DNA of 32,015 bases from an uncultured bacterium (GTDB lineage Bacteria > Actinomycetota > Coriobacteriia > Coriobacteriales > Coriobacteriaceae): positions 1 to 32,015 of the forward strand of contig CAJMLY010000021.1 of NCBI GenBank assembly GCA_905214425.1, given 5' to 3'. The number at the start of each line of letters is the position of its first letter. Positions within the stretch are counted from its first letter, which is position 1. A model generated the notes under the pieces. That model saw only the letters and a list, made by a program, of their open reading frames with translations, ran no database searches and was not told where the DNA came from. This document shows positions 14,320 through 22,248 of the stretch, in pieces. Made by a program: the position numbers and the translations under genes.

Positions 14320-14385
14320 GTCGCGGGGTCGTCGCTGATGATGTCGTCGATCAGGGCGATCTCGCGTTGCCCCGCTACGCCACCA
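14277..14385 (-). pseudogene. Relic gene tail, copy B
   Basis: A minus-strand frame encodes REIALIDDIISDDPATYVTQ and then ITVPVAPSK before a TAA at 14277. The last 20 codons align without gaps with the tail at 12819. It overlaps the 3' end of the MATE gene in another frame and has no start. The parent gene is not recognised. Either a gene was destroyed here or the segment came in with the toxin-antitoxin patch. Confidence 0.5.
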
Positions 14386-15721
14386 GCTTGTCAAAAGCCC
14401 CGCGCCGGTTGAGCATGGTAAACGCGACAACACAGATGACCGCCGATAGAATTGATCCGCACGGCGAGGCGATGCCCATGGGAAACAGCGTGTCGGAATA
14501 GGCGTTCGACAGCAGCCACGCGCCCGGCACGCGAATGAGCGCCACGGCCAGCACGTTGTGCGCAAAGCCGATGTAGCTCTTGCCGTATGCAGCGAAAAAG
14601 CCGCTAAAGCAAATGTGGATGCCGGCAAAGATTGCATCGAAAATATAACTGTGCATATAGCCGGTACCGGCCGCGACCACCGCGGGGTCCTTGGCAAAAA
14701 AGCCAATAAACGCCGGCGCCACCAGCCACATCAGCACCGTGATCAGGCAACCGTATACCACCGAGATCGTCATGGCGTCCTTGAGCACCTGACGCGCGCG
14801 GTCGCCCTTGCCCGCGCCGGCATTCTGCGCCGTGAGCGCGCTGACGGTGGCGCCCATGGAACTCGGCACAATGAACAAAAAGCTGATCATCTTCTCGACC
14901 AGGCCCACGGCGGCGGCGTCGACGAGCCCTCGGTGGTTGGCGATGACGGTGATAAACATAAACGCCACCTGGATGCAGCCGTCCTGCACGGCCACGGGCA
15001 CGCCGATCTTAAGAATGCTGCCGAGCACCTCGGGCTGGGGGCGCAGGTCGCTGCGCTTAACGTGGATGTTCGTGCGGCGGCTCTTGAGCCACACGAGCGC
15101 GAGGGCAACGCTGGCCGTCTGCGCGGTTACCGTGCCGAGCGCCGCGCCCACGGGGCCGAGCCCCATGTGGCCGATAAACAGAAAATCGAGCGCGATGTTG
15201 ATGATGCACGCCACGCCAATCACGTACATGGGCGAGCGCGAATCGCCCAGGCCGCGAAAAATGGCCGAGAGGATGTTGTATGCGGCGATAAACGGAATGC
15301 CGACAAAGCAGATGCGCAGGTAGGCGGCGGTGCCTTCGACTGCCTCGGCCGGCGTGCCAATGAGTGCCACGATCTGCGGGCACAGTGCGAGCAGGACAGC
15401 GGCCAGTACCACCGAGACGCCCATAAACAGCGTAATGGTGTTGCCGATGGCGGTCTCGGCGCGGTCGAAACGGCGCGAGCCCACGGCGTGGCCGACGATA
15501 ACCGTCGTTCCCATGGCCAGGCCCACGAGCGTCACGGTAATGATATAGAGCGTCTGCGCGCCATTGCCCACGGCGGTGATGCCGGCGGCACCGCTGAATT
15601 GCCCCATCATGTACAGGTCGGCCATGCCGTAGAGCATCTGCAAAAAGTACGAGAGCATATAGGGCAGGGCAAAGACCGCGATGGTCTTGAGGACATTGCC
15701 GCGTGTGAGGTCGTGTTCCAT
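14375..15721 (-). CDS. MATE-family multidrug/cation antiporter
   Basis: A 448-residue membrane protein with about 12 hydrophobic helices and the two-fold internal similarity of MATE exporters. The N-terminal TRGNVLKTIAVFALPYMLSY and LYGMADLYMMGQFSGAAGI segments are typical of the prokaryotic NorM/DinF-like group. Such proteins expel drugs or metabolites with sodium or proton gradients. The start at 15721 has only a modest ribosome site (AGAAAG). A MerR-style operator lies 48-68 bases upstream, so it is probably induced by a drug-type ligand. It is divergent from the ABC exporter pair. Confidence 0.93.
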   Translation of the reverse strand: MEHDLTRGNVLKTIAVFALPYMLSYFLQMLYGMADLYMMGQFSGAAGITAVGNGAQTLYIITVTLVGLAMGTTVIVGHAVGSRRFDRAETAIGNTITLFMGVSVVLAAVLLALCPQIVALIGTPAEAVEGTAAYLRICFVGIPFIAAYNILSAIFRGLGDSRSPMYVIGVACIINIALDFLFIGHMGLGPVGAALGTVTAQTASVALALVWLKSRRTNIHVKRSDLRPQPEVLGSILKIGVPVAVQDGCIQVAFMFITVIANHRGLVDAAAVGLVEKMISFLFIVPSSMGATVSALTAQNAGAGKGDRARQVLKDAMTISVVYGCLITVLMWLVAPAFIGFFAKDPAVVAAGTGYMHSYIFDAIFAGIHICFSGFFAAYGKSYIGFAHNVLAVALIRVPGAWLLSNAYSDTLFPMGIASPCGSILSAVICVVAFTMLNRRGAFDKLVA

Positions 15722-15768
15722 GGGCGGGGCTTTCTGGCTGGGTTCGTTTACGTACCAGTGTAGTGAAA

Positions 15769-15792
15769 ACCCTACAACGATTGTAGGGTCAA
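15769..15792 (-). promoter_or_regulatory. MerR-type promoter/operator of the MATE gene
   Basis: ACCCTACAA and TTGTAGGGT flank CGA as a perfect dyad (15769-15789). On the minus strand it directly follows TTGACC (15792-15787), and a spacer of 19 bases leads to TTCACT. A long spacer filled by the dyad is the hallmark of promoters that MerR-family activators untwist. No MerR gene lies in the window. Confidence 0.6.
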
Positions 15793-15910
15793 GGTTTGTG
15801 TTGACGCCGAAGCGAAAAAGTCTCGCGCACCATTATTCCGAGTGAATATGGACACACATCACGAGAACTCGCCGCCGGCGCTAACCTTGCAGAAAACGAT
15901 TTCGGAATAC

Positions 15911-15940
15911 TTGACACCATTATTCGGCGCGCAATAATAC
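15911..15940 (+). promoter_or_regulatory. Promoter and palindromic operator of the ABC exporter operon
   Basis: TTGACA (15911-15916) and TAATAC (15935-15940) with 18 bases between make a strong promoter. Almost the whole spacer is a dyad, ATTATTCGGC with GCGCAATAAT (15919-15938), as in MarR-type operators. A partial second copy beginning CCATTATTC lies at 15830-15851. Confidence 0.65.
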
Positions 15941-15979
15941 GTGCGTTTGCGAACAACGTTTGATGGGGGTTGAACCTGC

Positions 15980-17809
15980 GTGCGCAATCTCAAAATACTG
16001 TTTTCCTATCTAGGGGCATACCGTCGCGATGCCATCCTCGGCGTGTTCTTTGTGTCGGTCGAGACGGTGCTCGAACTGTTTATCCCGGTCATCATGGCCA
16101 ACATCATCGATGTGGGCGTGCCTGCGGGTGATATCAACTACATGCTGCTGCAGGGCGCGTACATGTTGGTGTGCGCTGCGCTTTCGCTGGTACTGGGCTT
16201 GGGTTATGCCCGCACGTCCGCCCGCGTTGCCTCGGGCCTAGGCGCTAACCTGCGCGAGGCCGAGTACAAAAAGATTCAGACGCTCGCTTTTGGTAACCTG
16301 GACAACTACGACGCCAGCTCGCTCGTCACCCGCATGACCACGGACATCACCGTTATCCAAAATGCTGTGGGCAACGGCTTTCGCCCTATGGTGCGCGGCC
16401 CGGTGACGCTTATCGTCGGCCTTATCTACGCGCTGATGCTGTCGCGCCCGCTCGCCACCGTCTTTGCGATCATCTTGCCCGTGCTGGCAATCGTGCTGGG
16501 CGTCATCACCTATCGCGTGAGCCCGCTCTACCGCCAACTCCAGACCTCGATGGACCACCTCAACGGCGTGGTACAGGAAGACCTCACCGCCGTGCGTGCC
16601 GTCAAGGCCTACGTTCGTACCGAGCACGAGGAGGCCAAGTTCGACACCGTCAATACCGAGCTCGCGCGCACTGCGACAAAGACCTTTGGCAGCGCGGTGC
16701 TCAACCTGCCGGTGTTTCAGCTGTCGATGTACGTGGCTGCGCTCTCCATCCTGTGGATTGGCGGCCGCATGATTCTCGCCGGCAAGCTGGGCGTGGGCTC
16801 GCTCACGGGCTTTATGAGCTACGTGCTGCTGATCATGAATTCGCTCATGATGATTTCCAACGTGTTTTTGCTGCTCACGCGCGCTCTTACGAGTGTGGGC
16901 CGTATCGCCGAGGTGCTCGATGAGGAGCCCTTTATCGCCAACCCCGCGGGAGACCTCGCGATTGCGGCGCCAGCGGACGGCAGTATCGAGTTTCGCGACG
17001 TTTCCTTTAAATACCGCGCGGATGCAGCCGAGGATGTGCTCGAGCATATCGACCTTCGCATCGAGAGCGGCTCGACGGTGGGCATCCTCGGCGGCACGGG
17101 CTCGGGCAAGAGCTCACTTGTGCAGCTGATTGCGCGCCTGTACGACGCTACCGAAGGCGCCGTGCTTGTGGGCGGACACGACGTGCGCGACTACGACCTC
17201 GCCGCCTTGCGCGACGCTGTGGGCATTGTGCTGCAAAAGAATGTGCTGTTTACGGGTACCGTGCGCGAGAACCTGCAGTGGGGCAATCCGCAGGCGTCGG
17301 ACGATGAGCTCCTCGCGGCTTGCCGCGCGGCGTGCGTGGACGAGTTCCTTGATCGCATCGGCGGGCTGGACGGCGAGTTGGGCCAAGGCGGCGCCGGTGT
17401 CTCGGGTGGCCAGAAGCAACGCCTGTGCATCGCGCGCACGCTGCTCAAGCATCCGCGCGTGCTCATTTTTGATGACTCCACCAGCGCGGTCGATATGGCG
17501 ACCGACGCTAAGATTCGCGAGCACATCGCCCGGATTTCCGATACGACCGTGCTCATCATCGCCCAGCGCATCGCGAGTGTCATGGATGCCGATCGCATTG
17601 TGGTATTGGACGACGGTCGTGTCCACGGCGTGGGCACGCACGAGGAACTGCTAGCGGGCGACAACATATACCAGGAGATTTATGCCTCGCAGATGGAGTT
17701 TGCGAGGAACGCGGACGCCGGCGACGGCAGCGACGATGGTTGCGCGAATGATCCGTTTTCCTCCGTCGCATGCGGATCGCCCTTGGAAGGGGGTGAGCGT
17801 CATGCCTAA
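15980..17809 (+). CDS. ABC exporter half-transporter, degenerate-site subunit
   Basis: A 609-residue half-transporter: six membrane helices (about 1-300) followed by a nucleotide-binding domain. Walker A is GGTGSGKSS near residue 372, the signature is VSGGQKQR, and Walker B ends LIFDDSTSAVD. Position 499 is Asp where active ABC ATPases have the catalytic Glu, and the switch histidine is Gln (Q529 in IIAQRIAS). This is the known pattern of the non-hydrolysing site partner in heterodimeric exporters such as TM287/288 or BmrC/D. It starts with GTG at 15980, about 11 bases after GGGGG. It overlaps the next gene by eight bases, consistent with a matched heterodimer. Likely multidrug or peptide/lipid export. 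Confidence 0.93.
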   Translation: MRNLKILFSYLGAYRRDAILGVFFVSVETVLELFIPVIMANIIDVGVPAGDINYMLLQGAYMLVCAALSLVLGLGYARTSARVASGLGANLREAEYKKIQTLAFGNLDNYDASSLVTRMTTDITVIQNAVGNGFRPMVRGPVTLIVGLIYALMLSRPLATVFAIILPVLAIVLGVITYRVSPLYRQLQTSMDHLNGVVQEDLTAVRAVKAYVRTEHEEAKFDTVNTELARTATKTFGSAVLNLPVFQLSMYVAALSILWIGGRMILAGKLGVGSLTGFMSYVLLIMNSLMMISNVFLLLTRALTSVGRIAEVLDEEPFIANPAGDLAIAAPADGSIEFRDVSFKYRADAAEDVLEHIDLRIESGSTVGILGGTGSGKSSLVQLIARLYDATEGAVLVGGHDVRDYDLAALRDAVGIVLQKNVLFTGTVRENLQWGNPQASDDELLAACRAACVDEFLDRIGGLDGELGQGGAGVSGGQKQRLCIARTLLKHPRVLIFDDSTSAVDMATDAKIREHIARISDTTVLIIAQRIASVMDADRIVVLDDGRVHGVGTHEELLAGDNIYQEIYASQMEFARNADAGDGSDDGCANDPFSSVACGSPLEGGERHA

Positions 17810-19700
17810 GACCGCAGCCCAAGCACGCCCGGCCGACCTCAAGCGCACTGTGCGCCGCTTGCTCTCCTACATGGGGCATGCCAAGTTCTCGTTGCTCGCG
17901 GTGGGCGTGCTCGCCTCTGTCGCCGCCATCGCGAGTCTTGCCGGCACCTATATGGTGCGCCCCATCGTCAACGGCCTGGCCGCGGGTGGGGAGGAGCTGC
18001 TTACCAAGCAGGTTCTCTTTACGGCCGTCATCTACGCCGCGGGCGTGCTCTCGGCCTTGGGTTACTCGCAGATTATGGTGCGCGCGGCCCAGCGCGTGGT
18101 GTCCGATATTCGCCGCGACTTGTTCGCGCACATCCAGACGCTGCCGCTCAGTTACTTTGACAGTACGCGCTCGGGCGACATCATGAGCTTTTTCACCAAC
18201 GACGTCGACACGGTCTCCGAGGCACTCAACAACAGCTTTGCCAACGTGATTCAGGCGACCATTCAGGTGATCGGCACCACAGCCATGCTCATCATTCTTA
18301 ACTGGCAGCTCACGATTATCACGCTCGCGTGCGATGTTGCCATTGTGCTGTACGCGCGCTACTCGGGTGCCCGCTCCAAGCGCTTTTTTGCCGCCCAGCA
18401 GGCATCGCTTGGCGACTTGGACGGATACGTCGAGGAGATGGTCTCGGGCCAAAAGGTCATCAAGGTCTTTAACCGCGAGGCAGCGAATGTCGCCGGCTTC
18501 ACCTGCCGCAACGACGAGCTTCGCCGCACCGGCACCGCCGCCGTGAGCTATGCCAACTCCATGGTGCCCATGACCGTCGTGATTGGCTACGTCAATTATG
18601 CCATCGTCGCCGTGGCGGGCGGCATGCTCTGCATCAAGGGGCTCGCCGACGTGGGCGCGCTCGCGAGCTACCTGGTCTTTGTGCGCCAGGCCGCCATGCC
18701 CATCAACCAGTTTACGCAGCTCGGCAACTTCTTGCTCAACGCGTTGGCCGGTGCCGAGCGCCTGTTTGCCGCCATGGACCTTGAGCCCGAGGTGGACGAG
18801 GGCTGCGTGGAGCTGGTGCAGACGGGCGACGCCGCGTGGGCGTGGAAGATTCCCGAGGGCCAGGGCGTGGGCGCGTACGGGCACTTGCATGACGTGGCAG
18901 CCGTTGATGAGTCGGGCCGCGCGGTGGCCGCCGACGGCACCGAGCTCACGTGCGGCTTGGTCCCGCTTGCCGGCGACGTGCGCTTCCATGCCGTGGATTT
19001 TTCCTACGTGCCAGGTGCGCGCGTGCTCACGGACCTCAACCTGTTTGCCAAGCCGGGGCAAAAGATCGCCTTTGTGGGCTCGACGGGCGCCGGAAAGACG
19101 ACCATCACCAACCTCATCAACCGCTTCTATGAGGTCGATGACGGCGAGATCACGTACGACGGCATCGACGTCAAGCACATTGCCAAGGCCAGCCTGCGCG
19201 GGTCGCTCGGCATTGTGCTGCAGGACACGCACCTGTTTAGCGGCACCATTGCGCAGAACATCCGCTTTGGCAAGCTCGACGCGACCGACGAGGAGGTGCG
19301 CGCCGCCGCCGAGGCCGCCTGCGCCGACTCGTTTATCCGCCGCCTGCCTAGAGGGTACGACACGCCGGTCACGGCCGACGGCGCCAACCTGTCGCAGGGC
19401 CAGCGCCAGCTGCTCGCCATTGCGCGCGTGGCCGTCGCCGATCCGCCGGTGCTCATCCTGGACGAGGCCACGAGCTCCATCGACACGCGTACCGAAAAGC
19501 TCATCGAGCGCGGTATGGACCGCATCATGCGCGGACGCACCACGTTTATGATCGCGCACCGCCTGTCCACCGTCCGCGACGCCGATGCCATCATGGTCCT
19601 CGAACACGGCCGCATCATCGAGCGCGGCACGCACGAAGAGCTGCTCGCCCAGCACGGCGAGTACTGGCAGCTGGCGCATGGCTTAAAAGAGTTGGATTAA
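17802..19700 (+). CDS. ABC exporter half-transporter, catalytic subunit
   Basis: A 632-residue half-transporter with an N-terminal six-helix domain and a complete nucleotide-binding domain: Walker A GSTGAGKTT, signature NLSQGQRQ, Walker B VLILDEATSSID with catalytic E555, and switch H586 in MIAHRLST. It pairs with the preceding subunit whose site is degenerate. Between the membrane and ATPase domains lies an insert of about 50 residues (around DAAWAWKIPEGQGVGAYGHL) not usual in this family. The start at 17802 follows GAAGGGGGTGA inside the end of the first gene. Transport substrate cannot be told; drug or lipid export is likely. Confidence 0.94.
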   Translation: MPKTAAQARPADLKRTVRRLLSYMGHAKFSLLAVGVLASVAAIASLAGTYMVRPIVNGLAAGGEELLTKQVLFTAVIYAAGVLSALGYSQIMVRAAQRVVSDIRRDLFAHIQTLPLSYFDSTRSGDIMSFFTNDVDTVSEALNNSFANVIQATIQVIGTTAMLIILNWQLTIITLACDVAIVLYARYSGARSKRFFAAQQASLGDLDGYVEEMVSGQKVIKVFNREAANVAGFTCRNDELRRTGTAAVSYANSMVPMTVVIGYVNYAIVAVAGGMLCIKGLADVGALASYLVFVRQAAMPINQFTQLGNFLLNALAGAERLFAAMDLEPEVDEGCVELVQTGDAAWAWKIPEGQGVGAYGHLHDVAAVDESGRAVAADGTELTCGLVPLAGDVRFHAVDFSYVPGARVLTDLNLFAKPGQKIAFVGSTGAGKTTITNLINRFYEVDDGEITYDGIDVKHIAKASLRGSLGIVLQDTHLFSGTIAQNIRFGKLDATDEEVRAAAEAACADSFIRRLPRGYDTPVTADGANLSQGQRQLLAIARVAVADPPVLILDEATSSIDTRTEKLIERGMDRIMRGRTTFMIAHRLSTVRDADAIMVLEHGRIIERGTHEELLAQHGEYWQLAHGLKELD

Positions 19701-19749
19701 CCCGTTCGAGCACGATGCTTTGACCCCTCCGTGCCCCCCATCTCGCCTC

Positions 19750-19814
19750 AAACCATCACAACATTCGACGTTTTTTGCCAAAAACGGGAAAAGCATCGAA
19801 TGTTGTGATGGTTT
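19750..19814. repeat. AAACCATCACAAC hairpin element, copy 1
   Basis: Perfect 19-base arms: AAACCATCACAACATTCGA at 19750-19768 and its complement at 19796-19814. An inner stem, CGTTTTT with AAAAACG, makes a branched or extended hairpin. It lies 49 bases after the ABC exporter stop codon. Confidence 0.88.
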
Positions 19815-19915
19815 TTCTGCCACTCGACCGGGTGGAATCGCTTTCTTGCGCACGAAGGTGTGCGGACCCGTGGGCAGGGGAATAAGGTTGGTTATCCGAC
19901 TCCATTGGAGGGCTC

Positions 19916-20953
19916 ATGGACCTGCCGATCGTCCTGTCCCATAAGACTGCCTGGCTGTACCACAACGTGGCGCGTCCGTCCGAGCCGCTCTCGCGAGCAA
20001 GCAGCCTATGCGATGAGGACTCGCTTGCCAACGAGGCGGAGCCGACCGCGAGCCTGCCCAAATTGGGACTCGATGCCAAGGGGCTGAGGGCTTCAGCGGC
20101 GGTCGGGATCGTTACCGACTATCTGGTTTCGCTTGGTATTCCACGAGAAGAGCTCGATCATATCGACACGCTCGTCAACTTTGATTTTGAGCGCTCGACG
20201 CCGGCTGGATTTAGGTGCCACGTGTTTGGGGCGCCGGTACCTCCAGGCCATCTTATCGAGGTGGCAGAGGGCCTTCTAGTGGTTGATGAGGCCATGTGCT
20301 TTGTCCAAGCGGGTTCGTGGATGAGCGAGCCCGAGCAGCTGGAATATGGCTACGAAATCTGCGCCCGATACCATTTGAATCATCTGTCGACAGGCGATTA
20401 TATCGAGATGGGGCAGAGGTATACCGTTGCCGACTTGATTGCTTATTGCAATGAGAACCGATCTCGTCAGGGGGCTATACGCGCGGCCGCCGTGCTCAAG
20501 CGCGTGCGCGATGGCGCGCGGTCGCCCATGGAGACGGCCACCGCAATCATGGTCGCAGCAAAACGTTCCCAGGGCGGGCTGGGATACGCCAAGATCGAGC
20601 TCAACCATAGGGTCGATGTTCCCAGCGAGTTCAAATATCTCGCAAAGGCTGGGTATTTCGAGATTGACGTATATGCGCCTGCGAGCGGTACGGGGATTGA
20701 ATACAACGGCTCGGACCATCTTGATAAACAGCGCAGCGCGTCGGATGCGGAGCGCATGACCGTGCTGAGCGCGCTGGGCTTTAGGATGATCGTTCTCACC
20801 GGGACTCAGTTTGCCCACCAGCTGCAATTGCACCGGGCGATGAACGCCATCGCGCTCGCTATGGGCCTTAAGTGCGACCGAAGCGAAGCGTTCCAGAAAC
20901 GTCAGAACGACCTGCGAGAATTCGTGATTCGGCACTGGGACGGCGGTCTTTAG
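19916..20953 (+). CDS. Uncharacterised protein with PD-(D/E)XK nuclease-like C terminus
   Basis: A 345-residue protein. The C-terminal third resembles DUF559/Vsr-like endonuclease folds: EIDVYAP (D251), then GIEYNGSDHLDK (E262 with N264 in place of the usual lysine), then SDAERMTVLSALGFRMIVLTG. The N-terminal two thirds have no recognisable catalytic motif; the ARYHLNHLSTGDYIEMGQRY region recalls the DNA-binding or specificity part of AbiEi-like proteins. The start at 19916 follows GGAGGG. It stands alone between two AAACCATCACAAC hairpins. A role in DNA repair or defence is only a guess. There is no adjacent methylase or toxin. Confidence 0.7.
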   Translation: MDLPIVLSHKTAWLYHNVARPSEPLSRASSLCDEDSLANEAEPTASLPKLGLDAKGLRASAAVGIVTDYLVSLGIPREELDHIDTLVNFDFERSTPAGFRCHVFGAPVPPGHLIEVAEGLLVVDEAMCFVQAGSWMSEPEQLEYGYEICARYHLNHLSTGDYIEMGQRYTVADLIAYCNENRSRQGAIRAAAVLKRVRDGARSPMETATAIMVAAKRSQGGLGYAKIELNHRVDVPSEFKYLAKAGYFEIDVYAPASGTGIEYNGSDHLDKQRSASDAERMTVLSALGFRMIVLTGTQFAHQLQLHRAMNAIALAMGLKCDRSEAFQKRQNDLREFVIRHWDGGL

Positions 20954-20991
20954 GGGCGCTTTGGTCCTTCTGCGGGGTGCCGTGGGCAGGC

Positions 20992-21056
20992 AAACCATCA
21001 CAACATTCGACGTTTTTCGCAAAAAACGGGAAAAGCATCGAATGTTGTGATGGTTT
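20992..21056. repeat. AAACCATCACAAC hairpin element, copy 2
   Basis: The same perfect 19-base arms as copy 1, at 20992-21010 and 21038-21056, and an almost identical interior. It lies 38 bases after the stop codon of the nuclease-like gene, so the gene is bracketed by two copies in the same orientation. Confidence 0.88.
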
Positions 21057-21188
21057 GTATGCTGAGGATGGGCTTGGAAAGTCTGTTTTGCTCGAAGTGA
21101 CCCGTCCTGTCGTACGGGTGTCGGCATGATTCTCTCGTGGGGTATTATGTTTTCCGAAGAATAAAACGCCGCGTGAGGGGAGGGCTGC

Positions 21189-22244
21189 GTGGACGGGCAC
21201 GTGCAACATGACGGCTTTGGCCGCGATATCAACTACCTGCGCATTGCCGTTACCGACAAGTGCAATTTCCGCTGCATTTACTGCATGCCGGCCGATGGCG
21301 TGGCACCCCGTGTGCACGACGAGCTACTCAGCGCCGAGGAAATCGCCCGCTTTGTGCACTTGGTGGCGGGGGAGGGCATTCGCCGCGTGCGCCTGACGGG
21401 TGGCGAGCCGCTGGTCAGCCGCCGTATCATCCCGCTCATTCGTGACATCCGCGCGATTCCGCAGATCGAGGACATTTCGCTCACCACCAATGGCGCTCTG
21501 CTGCCCAAGCTGGCGCCGCAGCTCAAAGATGCGGGGCTTAACCGCGTCAACATTTCGCTCGACACACTCGATCCCTCGCTGTTTGGAAAGATCACGCGCC
21601 TGGGTCGGCTCGAGCAGACTATGGCTGGCATCGACGCGGCGCTGGCTTGGGGCTTTGAGCCCGTTAAGGTCAACTGCGTTGTTGTGCGCCGGCTCAACCA
21701 AGATGTGGAGGCCCTCGCACGGCTGACCGTCGACCGCCCCATTCATCTGCGCTTTATCGAATATATGCCCATCGGCGACGAGCACACGAGCTCGCATTGC
21801 GCTGTGGACCCGCATGCGCCCACGCTCAATCCTGAGCTGTGGGATGCGAGCGACACCGTGCCGAGCGACGAGCTGCGGGTGCGCATCAATGCCGGGGCCG
21901 CCGCGACGGGGCTGGGCGAGCTTGAACCGCTCGACATCAACGACGCTCCTGCCGGCGCGGGCCCTGCGCGCTATTGGCACTTTCCGGGCGCGGCGGGAAC
22001 GGTCGGCTTCATTAGCGCCATGTCCAATCATTTTTGCGCGAATTGTAACCGTCTGCGTCTGACGGCCGACGGCAACGTGCGTCCGTGCCTGTTCAGCGAT
22101 GCCGAGTATTCGGTGCGCGACGCCCTGCGCCGTGGTGATGATATGCAGGTACTTTCGATTTGGCGCGATGCCGTGGCCCACAAACCGCAGGAACACGCGA
22201 TAATTGAGGGCACGCAACGATTTATGTCCCAAATCGGAGGATGA
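21189..22244 (+). CDS. moaA: GTP 3',8-cyclase MoaA
   Basis: A 351-residue radical SAM enzyme that starts molybdenum cofactor synthesis by converting GTP to 3',8-cyclo-GTP. The N-terminal cluster motif is C25, C29, C32 (CNFRCIYC), followed by LTGGEPLVSR. The C-terminal cluster residues are in HFCANCNRLRLTADG and VRPCLF. The start is GTG at 21189, preceded by GAGGGGAGGG. The stop lies four bases before the moaC-mobB start, so the two are an operon. No molybdoenzyme gene or recognisable Moco riboswitch is visible upstream, although a small hairpin, ACCCGT with ACGGGT, lies near 21100-21120. Confidence 0.96.
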   Translation: MDGHVQHDGFGRDINYLRIAVTDKCNFRCIYCMPADGVAPRVHDELLSAEEIARFVHLVAGEGIRRVRLTGGEPLVSRRIIPLIRDIRAIPQIEDISLTTNGALLPKLAPQLKDAGLNRVNISLDTLDPSLFGKITRLGRLEQTMAGIDAALAWGFEPVKVNCVVVRRLNQDVEALARLTVDRPIHLRFIEYMPIGDEHTSSHCAVDPHAPTLNPELWDASDTVPSDELRVRINAGAAATGLGELEPLDINDAPAGAGPARYWHFPGAAGTVGFISAMSNHFCANCNRLRLTADGNVRPCLFSDAEYSVRDALRRGDDMQVLSIWRDAVAHKPQEHAIIEGTQRFMSQIGG

Positions 22245-22248
22245 TCAT

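Noticed and set aside
17580..19679. Long minus-strand open frame of 699 codons opposite the ABC subunit
   Set aside because: It mirrors the strongly conserved plus-strand ABC gene; GC-rich third positions keep the opposite frame open. No ribosome site or known domain.
21059..21188. Molybdenum cofactor riboswitch before moaA
   Set aside because: Only one short stem (ACCCGT/ACGGGT) is visible; I could not find the conserved multi-stem core.
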